Assembly: GCA_030035585.1 (NCBI GenBank)
Contig: CM057469.1
Location: forward strand, 119,390,650 to 119,454,649
DNA from: Dugong dugon
Taxonomy: Eukaryota; Chordata; Mammalia; Sirenia; Dugongidae
Direction: 5' to 3'
DNA length: 64,000 nucleotides
Shown: positions 32,205 to 43,008 of the stretch, one piece after another
Layout: each line of letters starts with the position of its first letter
Numbering within the stretch: position 1 is the stretch's first letter
Notes under the pieces: generated by a model
The model's input: the letters and a program-made list of their open reading frames with translations, nothing else
Told to the model about the DNA's origin: nothing
Database searches by the model: none
Position numbers and translations under genes: made by a program

Positions 32205-34912
32205 TTCCTAGGCATTAGTGACCTGAAATAGACCAGTATTGTCCGTTTTGAATCAGACAATCATATGGTCTACTATGCTGGGAATGACAAATTGAAGAGG
32301 AGTGGTGTCACATTCATCATTGAAAAGAACATTTCAAGATCTATCCTGAAGTACCACATTGACAGTGATAGGATAATATCTTTATGCCTACAAGGAAGAC
32401 CTGTTAATACAACTATTATTCAAATTTATGCACCAATCACTAAGGACAAAGATGAAGAAATTGAAGATTTTTACCAACATCCCCAGTAAGAAATTGATCA
32501 AACATGAAATCAAGATGCATTGATAATTACTGGCAATTGGTATGTGAAAGCTGGAAACAAAGAAGGATTGGTAGTTGGAAAACATGGCCTCAGTGATAGA
32601 AACGATGTCACAGATCACATAACAGAATTTTGCAAGATGAATGACATCTTCATTGAAAATACCTTTTTTCAACAACACAGTGACTATACACATGGACCTT
32701 GACAAATGGAATACACAGGAATCATATCAACTACGTCTGTGGAAGGAGATCATGAAAAAAATCAGTATCATCAGTCAGAACAACAGCAGGGGCTGTCTGT
32801 AGAATAGACCATCAATTGCTCATATGCAAGATGAAGTTGAAGACAATTAGAACAAGTCCCTGAGAGATAAAGTATGACCTTGAGTGTATTCCATCTGAAT
32901 TTAGAGACCATCTCCAGAAAATCTAATGACTTGAACACTAATGACTGAAGACCAGACAAGCTGTGGAATGATGTCAAGGACATCACACATGGAGAAAGCA
33001 AGAGACATTAAAAGCACAGGAAAGAAAGAAAAGACCAAAATGGATATCAGAAAAGACTCTGAAACTTGCTCTTGAATGAAGACTAGCTAAAGTCAAAGGA
33101 AGAAACAATAAAGTAAAAGAGCCGAACAGAAGATTTCAAAGGGTGACTCAAGAAGAGAAAGTATTATAATGAAATGTGCAAAGACTTGGAGTTGGAAAAC
33201 CAAAAGGGAAGAAAATGCTTAGCATTTCTCAAGCTGAAAGAGCTGAAGAAAAAATTCAAGCCTCGAGTTGCAAAATTGAAGAATTTTATGGGCAAAATAC
33301 TGAGTGGTGCATGAAGCATCAAAAGAAGATGGAAGGAATGAATACACAGAGTCACTGTAGCAGAAAGAATTGGTCGATGTTCAGCCATTTCAGGAGGTAG
33401 CATATGATCAAGAACTGATAGTAATGAAGGAGGAGGACCAAGCTGCACTGAAGGCACTGGTGAAAAGTAAGTTTCCAGGAATTGACAGAATACCAGTTGA
33501 GACATTTCGGCAAATAGATGCAGCACTGGAAGCACACACTTATTTATGCCAAGAAATTTGGAAGACAGCTACCAGGCCAATCTACCGGAAGAGATCCATA
33601 TTTGGACTCATTCCAAAGAAAAATGATCCAACAGAATTTGGAAAATGTCAAACAGTACATTAATATCACACACAAGTAAAATTCTGCTGAAGATCATTCA
33701 AAAGTGGTTGCAGCAGTACATCAACCGGGAACTGCCAGAAATTCAAGCCAGATTCAGAAGATGGCATGGAACAATGGATATCATTGCTGCTGTTAGATGG
33801 ATCCTGGCTGAAAGCAGAGAATACCAGAAAGATGTTTACCTGTGTTTAATTGACTATTCAAATGCATTCGACTGTGTGGTTCGTAACAAATTATGGATAA
33901 CATTGTGAAGAATGGGAATTCCAGAACCCTTAATTGTGCTCGTGAGGAACATGTATTTAGACCAAGAGGCAGTTGTTTGAATAGAACAAGGGTATACTGC
34001 ATGTTTTAAAGTCAGGAAATGTATCGGGGTTGTATCCTTTCATCATACTTATTCAATCTGTATGCTGAGCAAATAATCCAAGAAGCTGAACTATATTTGA
34101 TAAAGAAATGGAGCATCAGGCTTATAGGAAGATTCATTAACAACTTGTAACATGCAGGTGACACAATCTTACTTTCTGAAAGTGAAGAGGCCCTGAAGAG
34201 TTTAGTGATGAATATCAGCGACTGCAGCCTTCAGTATGGATTACACCTCAACGTAAAGAAAACAAAAATCCTCATAACTGGAATAATTAGCAACATCATG
34301 ATGAACGGAGAAAATCTTGACATTGTAAAGGATTTCATGTTAGTTGGATCCATAATGAATGCTTATGGAAGCAGCTGTCAAGAAATCAAATGACACATTG
34401 CATGGGGAAAATCTGCTGCAAAAGACCTCTTCAGCATGCTAAACAGCAAAGATGTCACTTTAAGGATGAAGGTGCACCTGACTCAGGCCATGGTGCTTTC
34501 AATAGACTCATACGCATGTGAAAACTGGACAATGAACAAGGAAGACTGAAGAAGAATTGATGTCTTTGAATTAAGGTGTTGGTGAAGAATATTGAATATA
34601 CCATGGCATACCAGAAGAAAGGACAAAACTTTCTTAGAAGAAGTACAGCTGGAATGCTCATTAGAGGCAAGGATGGCGAGACTTTGTCTCACGTACTTTG
34701 CACATGTTATCAGGAAGGACCAGTCCCTGGAGAAAGACATCATGCTTGGTAAAGTAGACGGACAGCAAAAAAAGAAGACCCTCAATGAGACAGACTAATG
34801 CAATGACTACAACACAGGGCTTAAGCATAGCAATGATTGTGACGATGGCACAAGACCAGGCAGTGTTTCATTTTGTTGTACGTAGGGTCACTATGAGTGG
34901 CACCTAACAACA
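32205..34912 (+). pseudogene. RTE endonuclease/reverse transcriptase ORF, decayed
   Basis: The endonuclease is partly open (32265-32489 and 32520-32702, the second with a Thr-Gly-Asn-Trp box in place of Thr-Gly-Asp-Trp). The linker is broken around 32960-33160. The reverse transcriptase fingers are open at 33370-33663 and the palm at 33645-33908, with the Ile-Asp-Tyr-Ser-Asn-Ala-Phe-Asp block. The catalytic Tyr-Ala-Asp-Asp has become His-Ala-Gly-Asp (34151-34162) and is preceded by TAA at 34148-34150. The same changes occur in the RTE at 38695, which suggests a shared defective parent. Confidence 0.88.
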
Positions 34913-34924
34913 ACAACAACAACA
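32205..34924 (+). mobile_element. RTE LINE, 5'-truncated, complete 3' end
   Basis: It covers the RTE from the endonuclease to a canonical 'GGGTCACTATGAGT' end and an (AAC)n tail at 34906-34924. It is more diverged than L1 but continuous. A small inverted piece precedes it. Confidence 0.93.
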
Positions 34925-35389
34925 ATCTTAAAGTGTAAAAAAAATAGTCCTAACCATTTTTCATGCAATACATTTTGGCTGAGGATATTCTTTCAGTCAG
35001 GAATAATTGAATCCCAACTTCTTAGAGCCAGAGATGCTTTCTTTTGCTAATTCCTGAAGCACCATTGTTTATTCCCAGTTTTCAGCAACTAAGAAATGTT
35101 CAGCTAACATCTATCACCATCATTATCATCACCACCATCATAATTACAATGGAGATTTTTTAGCAAGGATCTTAACTGAAGTTTTATCAAATGCAACTGC
35201 TAGAGTTCAGACACATTTAACTGTATTTGATGACTAGCAAACAGTCCAGTCAGACGTCTGTTTAGAAAGGCCAGCGGTAACTCCTAGAGTGAGATGAAAT
35301 CATTAAACTGTTTATACTTCCGGGATTTAGAAGTTCCATACATTTTTAGAGAGTTTATATTGAGATCCATCAGAAGTGTATTTGTTAAA
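34925..35389. other. Non-genic stretch, nothing recognised
   Basis: A CAT/ATC-rich patch lies at about 35110-35145. No gene or named repeat seen. Confidence 0.5.
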
Positions 35390-35407
35390 GTGTTGAAGAT
35401 CCTACTG

Positions 35408-36173
35408 TTGTTGTTGGGGGCCGTCGAGTTGGTTCTGACTCATAGCAACCCTCTGCACAACAGAACGAAACACTGCTCAGCCCTGCACCATCCTCACAGT
35501 TGTTACTATGCTTGAGCCCATTGCTGCAGGCACTGTGTCAATCCTTCTCACTGAGGGTCTTCCTCATTTTCACTGACCCTCTACTTTACCAAGCAAGATA
35601 TCCTTCTCCAGGGACTGATCCCTCCTGACAACATGCCCAAAGGAGGTGAGACATAGTCTCACCATCCTTGCTTCTAATGAGCATTCTGGTTGTACTTCTT
35701 CCAAGACAGATTTGTTATTTTTTTGGAAGTCCATGGTAAATTCAATATTCTTCATCAACACTGCAATTCAAAGGCATCAACTCTTCTTTGGTCTTCCTTA
35801 TTCATTGTTCAGCTTTTTGCATGCATATGAAGCGATTGAAAACACCATAGCTTAGGTAAGGTACACCTTAGTCCTCAAGGTGACATCTTTGCTTTTCAAC
35901 ACTTTGAAGAGGTCTTTTGCAGCAAATTTGCCCAATGCAATGTGTTTTCTTATTTCTTGACTGCTGCTTCCATGGGTGTTGATTATGGATCCAAGTAAAA
36001 TGAAATCCTTGACAATTTCAGTCTTTTCTCTGTTTATCATGAAGTTGCCTATTGGTCCAGTTGTGAGGATTTTTGTTTTCTTTATGTTGAGGTGGAATCC
36101 GTACTGAAGGCTGTGGTCACTGATCTTCATCAGTAAGTGCTTCAAGTACTCTTCACTTTCAGCAAGCAAAGTT
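35408..36173 (-). mobile_element. RTE LINE 3' fragment with an 18-bp target duplication
   Basis: Minus-strand RTE from its (AAC)n tail (35408 on the plus strand reads TTGTTG) back to the part just after the catalytic motif. GTGTTGAAGATCCTACTG flanks it exactly at 35390-35407 and 36174-36191; a few of those bases overlap RTE sequence and may be microhomology. The reverse transcriptase C-terminal frame has a 105-codon open stretch at 36169-35855. Confidence 0.93.
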
Positions 36174-36260
36174 GTGTTGAAGATCCTACTGATAGATAAT
36201 TGAAGGCAAAATGATCTAGGAAAGACAATATAATTGAGAGTGGCCCAATAGTCTAATGGA

Positions 36261-36703
36261 GAACATGGTGGCTTTCTATCATTGATGGCTATAACCTAGC
36301 CAACTGGAATCATTTTCAGTCCAAGTCAGGGTGAGAGGAGTAGCATTTAAACACTGTAAGGGTGGCTCCAGTTAAAATGTTATAACCCATAAAAAATGAA
36401 CAATAGAATGCTTTCACCCAATATTGAAAAGGAAAAGAGAGAATCCTCTTTATAATATTGTGAAATAAGCATCCCTGGCATGGTGTCAGGGCAGGAGCAC
36501 TGGAAGCATATTCTCAGGGATAGAACCACCACAAAGAGTATGGCACCTGATAGTGCAATGAACCTCCACTGTCAACTTTCAGTAAAGGAATGGAACTGTC
36601 ATGAGCACCTGATGAAAAACCTGTATCTATGTTCAAAGACTCAAACATTACAGAACCTTTTGTGTGAACAACAGATGTAAGAACAAGGGTAACTTGGGTT
36701 CAT
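36261..36703 (+). repeat. Left copy of a long direct repeat flanking an RTE
   Basis: It starts 'GAACATGGTGGCTTTCTATC' and ends 'TTGGGTTCAT', directly against the RTE tail at 36707. The right copy is at 37305-37556. Comparing the first 160 bases by eye shows roughly 14 percent mismatch. Confidence 0.8.
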
Positions 36704-36706
36704 GCC

Positions 36707-37300
36707 GTTGTTGTTGTTAGGTGCCATTGAGTTGGTTCCAATTCATAGAGACCCTATGTACAACAGAATGAAACACTGCCAGGTCCTGCGCCATGCTCAT
36801 AATCATTTTTATGCTTGAGCCCATTGTTGCAGCCACTGTGTCAATCCATCTCATTGAGGGTCTTCCTCTTTTTTGCTAACCCTCTACTTTACCAAGCATG
36901 ATGACCTTCTCCAGAGACTGATCCCTCCTGATAACATATCCAAAGTATGTGAGAAGAAGTGAGCATTCTGGCCGTACCTCTTCCAAGACAGATTTGTTCA
37001 TTCTTCTGGCAGCCCATGGTATATTCAATATTCTTTGCCAACACAATTCAAAAGCATCAATTCTTCTTTGGTCTTCCTTACTCACTGTCCAGCTTTCACA
37101 CGTGTATGCCACGATTGAAAACACCATAGCTTGGGTCAGGTGCACCTTAGTCTTAAAGTTGACATCTTTGCTTTTTAACACTTTAAAGAGGTCTCTTAGA
37201 GCAAATTTACCCAATGCAATACATTGTTTCATTTCTTGACTGCTGCTTCCATGGATGCTGATTGTGGAACCAAGTATAATGAAATCCTTAACAATTTCAA
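36707..37300 (-). mobile_element. RTE LINE 3' fragment between long direct repeats
   Basis: Minus-strand RTE: TTGTTG tail at 36707, the 'GAGTTGGTTCC' box, and the last reverse transcriptase portion. Frame 37310-36876 is open for 144 codons and carries the 'Ser-Ser-Gln-Glu' and 'Leu-Gly-Ser-Thr-Ile' blocks. It is 5'-truncated at 37300. The flanking DNA on both sides is the same sequence (36261-36703 and 37305-37556). Confidence 0.9.
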
Positions 37301-37304
37301 TAAA

Positions 37305-37556
37305 GAACATGGTGGCTTTCTATCATTCATAACTATAACCTAGCCATCTGGAAACATTTTCAGTCCAAGTGAGGGGGAGGGGGATAGCCATTTAAACACT
37401 CTAAGGGTTGCTCCAGTTGAAATGCTGTAATCCATAAGGAATGAACAATACAATGTTTTCATCCAAGGTGTCATGAACACTCTGGGAAAAACCTGTAGGA
37501 TTGTCCCAAAGCCCAAACATAGTCATAGATGTAAGAACAAGAGTAATTTGGTTCAT
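37305..37556 (+). repeat. Right copy of a long direct repeat flanking an RTE
   Basis: It aligns with 36261-36703 but lacks about 190 bases from the middle. It starts directly at the truncated 5' end of the RTE. Confidence 0.8.
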
Positions 37557-38694
37557 TTTAGCTCATGCTAGTCTTGAGTTGTTTGCTGTGATGTATGTGA
37601 GTGCAAGTACTGCTGGTGAAGATGACACCAGAGTACAGCATGAGACCAGGCCAGGCAAGGCCTGGGCGTTGTTACATGGGTATTCTTTCACAAAACACAG
37701 AGCCATTTATGACCTAAATGAGGATACTACTCACTTGACAAGTCATCTATTTCCAGAATAAAGTTTGAAAAGAGTCAGAGTAGGTCTAGTAAAGAAGCAA
37801 GGCTGAACGAATTCTGTAAAGGCCATAGAAAGGGTACCTTAACATCTAACTATATGGGTAGAAGCAAGAAGTGACTTCTATAAGGATGTTTATCATTTTC
37901 TCCATTCACAAAGACTGTATATCCTTTTAAAAGGAGCTTCATAGATTATTCACTTTGGTAATTCCCAGGCTACCAGACATGTGACTTGATTCAAAATAAA
38001 AGTTCAAAATGTGTATTTGTTCATTAGCATTGGACTGACTTTTGATCCATTTTATTATTAAGTCCCCTTTCCTTTGTTATAAGACAATCCTTTATTTATT
38101 TTGACTGTGACAGGAACAACATTAAACAAAGTGCATAGATGGAAGGAAATGCAAGAGATGAAAGGGAAAATGAGCCTTAGAGATTGGAGAAGTTAAAATG
38201 TTTCAACATCTTCTCTCTCATATCTCGGAAATGAGGACACCCATACTCATGCAAATCGTTATTGTTCCCAATGGTATTCAGAACTTCAAAAATTGCATTA
38301 TGGAGAATAGTAAAGTTTATGAGAGTAATATGATAAAAAAGGGTAAGATACTGGCAGAACTTACTGAGTAGTATCCAAATAAGAAGGAACTCAGGAACTA
38401 TTGGCTTTGTGCCGTATTCAGTGTCTGACATAAAGCTAGATAGTGAGTGTAACTGTTTTTCTTTTCTTCCAAGCACATAAATTTTATCATCCTTAGTGTA
38501 AGGCTGGTACGTAAAGGAACAGTTAGGAGACTCCTCACAAAATATGTCTGAAACGTTTTTTTTTTGTTGTACCTGATATGTTATTTTTGTTGTGTCTGAT
38601 TTTATTGTGTCGATATGTTCTTTTTGTTGTGCCTTCATGTAAATTTAATCTCTGAAATATATTTTTACTCTTTTTTCTTTCCAAGCCAATAGAT
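37557..38694. other. Non-genic stretch with a 153-codon frame of unknown meaning
   Basis: A minus-strand open frame, 38638-38177, codes for 153 residues. It has a hydrophilic, Lys/Gln-rich start and a hydrophobic middle. I recognise no domain, splice sites or promoter. Its start lies in a degenerate TTGTTGT-rich patch (38555-38635). Chance is the simplest explanation. Confidence 0.4.
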
Positions 38695-40808
38695 CAATAT
38701 CAATGGTGAAGGATTCTGTGGGGAAAATATTAAAGGATGCAGGATGCATCAAAATAAGATGGAAGGAATATACAGTCATTATACCAAAAAGAATTGGATG
38801 GCATTCAACCATTTCAAGAGATAGTGTCTTAGTTATCTAGTGCCGCTATAACAGAAGTACCACAAGTGAAATACCACAAGTGGACGCCTGTAACAAAGAG
38901 AAATTTATTCTCTCACAGTCTAGTAGGCTACAAGTCCAAATTCAGGGTGTCAGCTCCAGGGGAACACTATCTCTGTCAGCTCTGGAGGAAGGTCCCTGTC
39001 AGCAATCCTCCCTTTGTCTGGAAGCTTCTCTGTGGAGGAACCTCAAGTCCAAAGGACATACTCTGCTCCCAGCACTGTTTTCTCGGTGGTATGAGGTTCC
39101 TATGTTTTACTGCTTGCTTCTGTCTTTTATATCTCAAAAGAGATTGGCCTAAGACACTACCTAATCTTGTAGACCTAATAAATATAACTGCCGCTAATCC
39201 ATCTTATTACATCATAGTGATAGAATTTACAACACACAGGGAAATCACATCAGATGATAAAATGGTAGACAATCATACAATACTTGGAATCATGACCTAG
39301 CCAAGTTGACAGATATTTTTGGGGGACATAATTCAATCCATGACAGGTAGCATATGATTAGGAACCAATGGTACTGAAGGAAGAATTCCAAGCTGCACTG
39401 AAGGCATTGGTGAAAAAGAAGCTCTAGGAATTGGTAGAATATCAATTGAGATGTTCAGCAAATGGATGCAGTGCTGGAAGTGCTCACTCGTTTATGCTAA
39501 GAAATTTGGAAGACAGCTACCTGATCAACCAACTGGAAGAGATCCATATTTATGCCTATTCCCAAGAAAGGTGATCCAACCGAATGTGGAAGTTATCGAA
39601 CAATATCATTAACATCACCCAGAGATTCAGGCCGGATTCAGAAGAGGACATGGAACCAGGGATATTATTGCTGGTGTCAGATGGATCCTGGCTGAAAGCA
39701 GACAATACCAGAAAAGTATTTACCTGTGTTTTATTGACTATGCAAAGGAATTCTATTGCGTGGATCATAACAAATTATGGATAACATTGTGAAGAATGGG
39801 AACTCCAGAACACTTAATTGTGCTCATCGGGAACCTGTACATAGATCAAAAGGCAATCCTTCTAACAGAACAAGGGGATACTGTGTGGTTTAAAGTCAGG
39901 AAAGGTGTGCGTCAGGGTTGTATCTTTTCACCATACCTATTCAATCTGTATGCTGAGCAAACAATCTGAGAAGCTGGACTATATGAAGAAGAACAGTGCA
40001 TTAGGATTGGAGGAAGACTTATTAACAACCTGTAACATGCAGGTGACATGTTACAACCTTGCTTGCTGAAAGTGAAGAGAACTTGAAGCACTTACTGATG
40101 AAGATCAAAGACCACAGCCTTCAGTATGGATTCCACCTCAACATAAAGAAAACAAAAATCCTCACAACTGGACCTATAGGTAACTTCATGATAAACAGAG
40201 AAAAGATTGAAATTGTCAAGGATTTCATTTTACTTGGATCCATAATCAACACCCATGGAAGCAGCAGTCAAGAAATCAAAAGATGCATTGCATTGGGCAA
40301 ATCTGCAGCAAAAGACCTCTTTAAAGTGTTGGAAAGCAAAGATATCACCTTGAAGACTAAGGTGCTCCTGACCCAAGCCATGGTATTTTCAATTACATCA
40401 TATGCATGTAAAAACTGGAAAATGAATAAGGAAGACTGAAGAGGAATTGATGCCTTTGAATTGTGGTGTTGGTGAAGAATATCGAATATACCATGGATTT
40501 TCAAAAGAACGAATAGGTCTGTCTTGGAAGTAGCACAACCAGAATGCTCCTTAGAAGCAAGGATGGCGAGACTACATTTTACATACTTTGGACATGTTGT
40601 CAGGAGGGATTAGTCCCTGGAGAAGGACATCATGCTTGGTTAATAGACGGTCAGCAGAAATGAGGAAGACCCTCAATGAGATGGATTGACACAGGAGCTG
40701 CAACAATGGGCTCAAGTATAACAACGATTGTGAGCATGGAGCAGGGCCGGGAAGTATTTTGCTCTGTGGTGCATAGGGTCGCTATGAGTTGGAACTGACA
40801 TGACGGCG
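38695..40808 (+). pseudogene. RTE reverse transcriptase ORF, decayed and interrupted
   Basis: The reverse transcriptase is split by the LTR. Fingers and palm follow 39351 with several frameshifts. The catalytic box is His-Ala-Gly-Asp (40036-40047) after a TAA (40033-40035), instead of Tyr-Ala-Asp-Asp. The C-terminal part is open for 126 codons at 40059-40439. Confidence 0.85.
38825..39345 (-). mobile_element. MaLR-type solo LTR inside an RTE
   Basis: A 521-bp LTR in minus orientation. On the plus strand it starts TGTCTTAGTTATC and ends CAATCCATGACA. Target duplications are GATAG (38820-38824) and GGTAG (39346-39350). The RTE consensus reads GGTAG there, so one base changed after insertion. 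No internal retroviral sequence is present. The 144-codon frame at 38866-39300 is part of the LTR and is not a gene. Confidence 0.93.
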
Positions 40809-40820
40809 CCTAACAACAAC

Positions 40821-41547
40821 ATCATAGGTCAGGCTACTTTCCACCTAAATCATGGTATGAAATCAGTATTCTAGATGGTCCCACTACCACTTAATCCAGT
40901 CAACTATACAATTTTCCATCAGATGTCCATGTTGTTACCCTTGACTGAAATATTTCATAGACCTATTTTACTTACTGGAAAAATGCAAATAACTTTAAAT
41001 TATATACAGTCTCCAAAATGATCACAAATACCTGGCTAATTTTCAAATGCTTTCAAAGAACACTTTTTCTAGACTGGGAAGATAAATAAAAGGCATATCT
41101 CATATTTAAAAACTTCAGAAGATTGTGCGATGGGAGAATACAGCTAGGGGTGGTAAAAAGCCAGGAGGCAAGGCATCATTTTACTGTTACTGGTATTTTT
41201 TTTTTTTCCCCTCAACGAACACCTCTGTGTCAGAGATCTGCAAGACCACCACCATATTTGGAGATTCACTAGTAAGATGTATGAGACTCAACTTATAATT
41301 ATACACAAGTCTAAGATTCCTTACAGCAATGGAGTAAAGATACAAGGCTGGATCATAAAGGAAGAGGACATGGTTTGAGTTATGAGGAATCCTCATACTC
41401 TCTCCCTACCACAAAAGGTCATACAAATCATACTCTCGCACAGCAATTAAAATAAGCAATATGCATGTGATATTTCTGCCCAGGGAAGCCCAGTAGAGAC
41501 TCAGTGCCTAAGGTATTATTGGGGGCAGGTCAACAGGCAAGTTCCCT
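40821..41547. other. Non-genic stretch, nothing recognised
   Basis: A T-run lies at about 41197-41207. No gene or named repeat seen. Confidence 0.5.
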
Positions 41548-41724
41548 GGAGGATCCAAGTCATTTGCAATTAATTGTTAACCTAACAGTCAGTGGTTTGA
41601 ACCCACCCAGGCTTTCCATGAGGAAAAGACATGATGATTACACAAAGATTAGAGCCAAGAGCAGTTCTACTCTTTAGTACATGGGGTCACTATGAGTCAG
41701 AATTGAACTTAATTTTTTTTTTTA
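41548..41724 (+). mobile_element. AfroSINE, diverged
   Basis: Diverged head, B box 'GTGGTTTGAACCCACCC', body 'GAGCAGTTCTACTCT', 3' domain 'GGGGTCACTATGAGTCAGAA', then a T-run. Confidence 0.85.
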
Positions 41725-42446
41725 AGTCATACAGGTACCCTCTGCCTAGCACAAAAAATCTCTAGTTTCCAGAAGATAAGCAGGTGACTAGCATAAATCA
41801 TATTGTTTTCACAAACAGTCTAGGCAAAATGAACTATCTTTATTTGTTAGTGATTGATTGGGAACACTTTGAGAGCCAAGTTCCTAGCTGTCAGCCAAGG
41901 GTCCACTTTGCAAGTAGGCTTTTCTATGGATAGAAGTCAGACTTGTTATGTTAACTGTTTTCTGCACGTCGTTGGAGTCAGGCACTGGATAGGATGTACA
42001 GGAAAGGGAGATATTGAATGCATCAGAAAGAATAGCCTAATTCTAAAAGTAGAAGCATGAGATTGGCTGCATTCTATATCCAACATTGTGCAGGAGCTAT
42101 GGAAGTTGGAAGAAATCAGAGAGAGGAATATAAGCAACTGTATCTGGATCCCCATGAATACAGGTGTACAAAAATCCTGTACACCTGGTGAGCATATGGG
42201 ACACGTTTGATAGCAAATACACATGATAAGATGCATGAGGACATGACAAAGACACCACTATGGACAGAACTATTAAGACCATAGACAGGACTGTGAATCC
42301 CTGGAGTAGGTTCCACTCTTATTCTTAATGGCCATAAAGATCAGTCACATTTCAGTGTGTGCCTGAGTCTAAATGTCATGAGCTATCTCATCCCAGAGAG
42401 AAAAACCTGTCTCTAATACCATAAAGACTGAGTTAGTCTACTTGTG
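41725..42446. other. Non-genic stretch, nothing recognised
   Basis: Several minus frames of 60-96 codons overlap here. None shows a domain or splice context. Confidence 0.45.
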
Positions 42447-42661
42447 TACCATATTTTTACTCAAATAACACTTGCCTTCTATGTTTGTTTGCCAACTGTG
42501 CTGTCCCCATGAGGTATTTTCATAAGTGCCACTATACTAATTGTTTTTACATGTTGCTGTAAAAGAACTGAGCATAGTGCACTTATGAAAATACCTCGTG
42601 AAGGGGGCAGAGTTGGCAAACAACTGTAGAAGGCATGTGTTATTTGAGTAAAAATATGGTA
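42447..42661. mobile_element. Palindromic MITE, mariner-like, with TA target site
   Basis: About 80-base arms: CC at 42449 opens 'CCATATTTTTACTCAAATAA', and the reverse complement closes at 42659. TA flanks both ends (42447-42448 and 42660-42661). Arms match nearly throughout, with an AT-rich loop around 42538-42575. A TA target duplication with long inverted repeats fits Tc1/mariner-type MITEs. I do not recognise the family. Confidence 0.85.
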
Positions 42662-42811
42662 CTTAAACTCCATCTTGAAAGTTTATTTGGGTTAATGGAG
42701 AAGAATTAATGACTGACCATTTATTAAACAAACTAGATAACCTAAAACTGTCTACTGGAGCTCTATTATGAATGGACAGAATACTTAATGTTATGAGAAG
42801 GAATGTCAATC

Positions 42812-43008
42812 AAAAGTGGCACAGAGATTAAAGCACTGGACTGTTAACTGAGAGGTTAGCTGTTCATACCCACCAGCTGTTCCACTGGCGAAAGATGTGG
42901 CAGTCTTCTTCCATGAAGGTTTATAGCCTTGGAAACCCTATGGAACAGTTCTACTCTGTCTTATAGGGTCGCTGTGGGACAGAATCAACTGGACTTAGTT
43001 TATTTTTG
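42812..43008 (+). mobile_element. AfroSINE, long variant
   Basis: Head 'GATTAAAGCACTGGACTG', middle 'GGCAGTCTTCTTCCATGAAG', body 'GGAACAGTTCTACTCTGTC', and 3' domain 'GGGTCGCTGTGGGACAGAAT'. Confidence 0.9.

Larger units (their letters stand above)
38695..40820 (+). mobile_element. RTE LINE, split by a MaLR LTR
   Basis: The RTE from the end of the linker to a complete 3' end with AACAACAAC tail (40812-40820). A MaLR LTR at 38825-39345 divides it, flanked by GATAG and GGTAG. A short internal deletion near 39618 has removed the bases that encode the segment before 'IleGlnAlaGlyPhe'. Confidence 0.93.

Noticed and set aside
38866..39300. 144-codon plus-strand frame
   Set aside because: It lies wholly inside a MaLR LTR with target duplications. 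LTRs do not code there.
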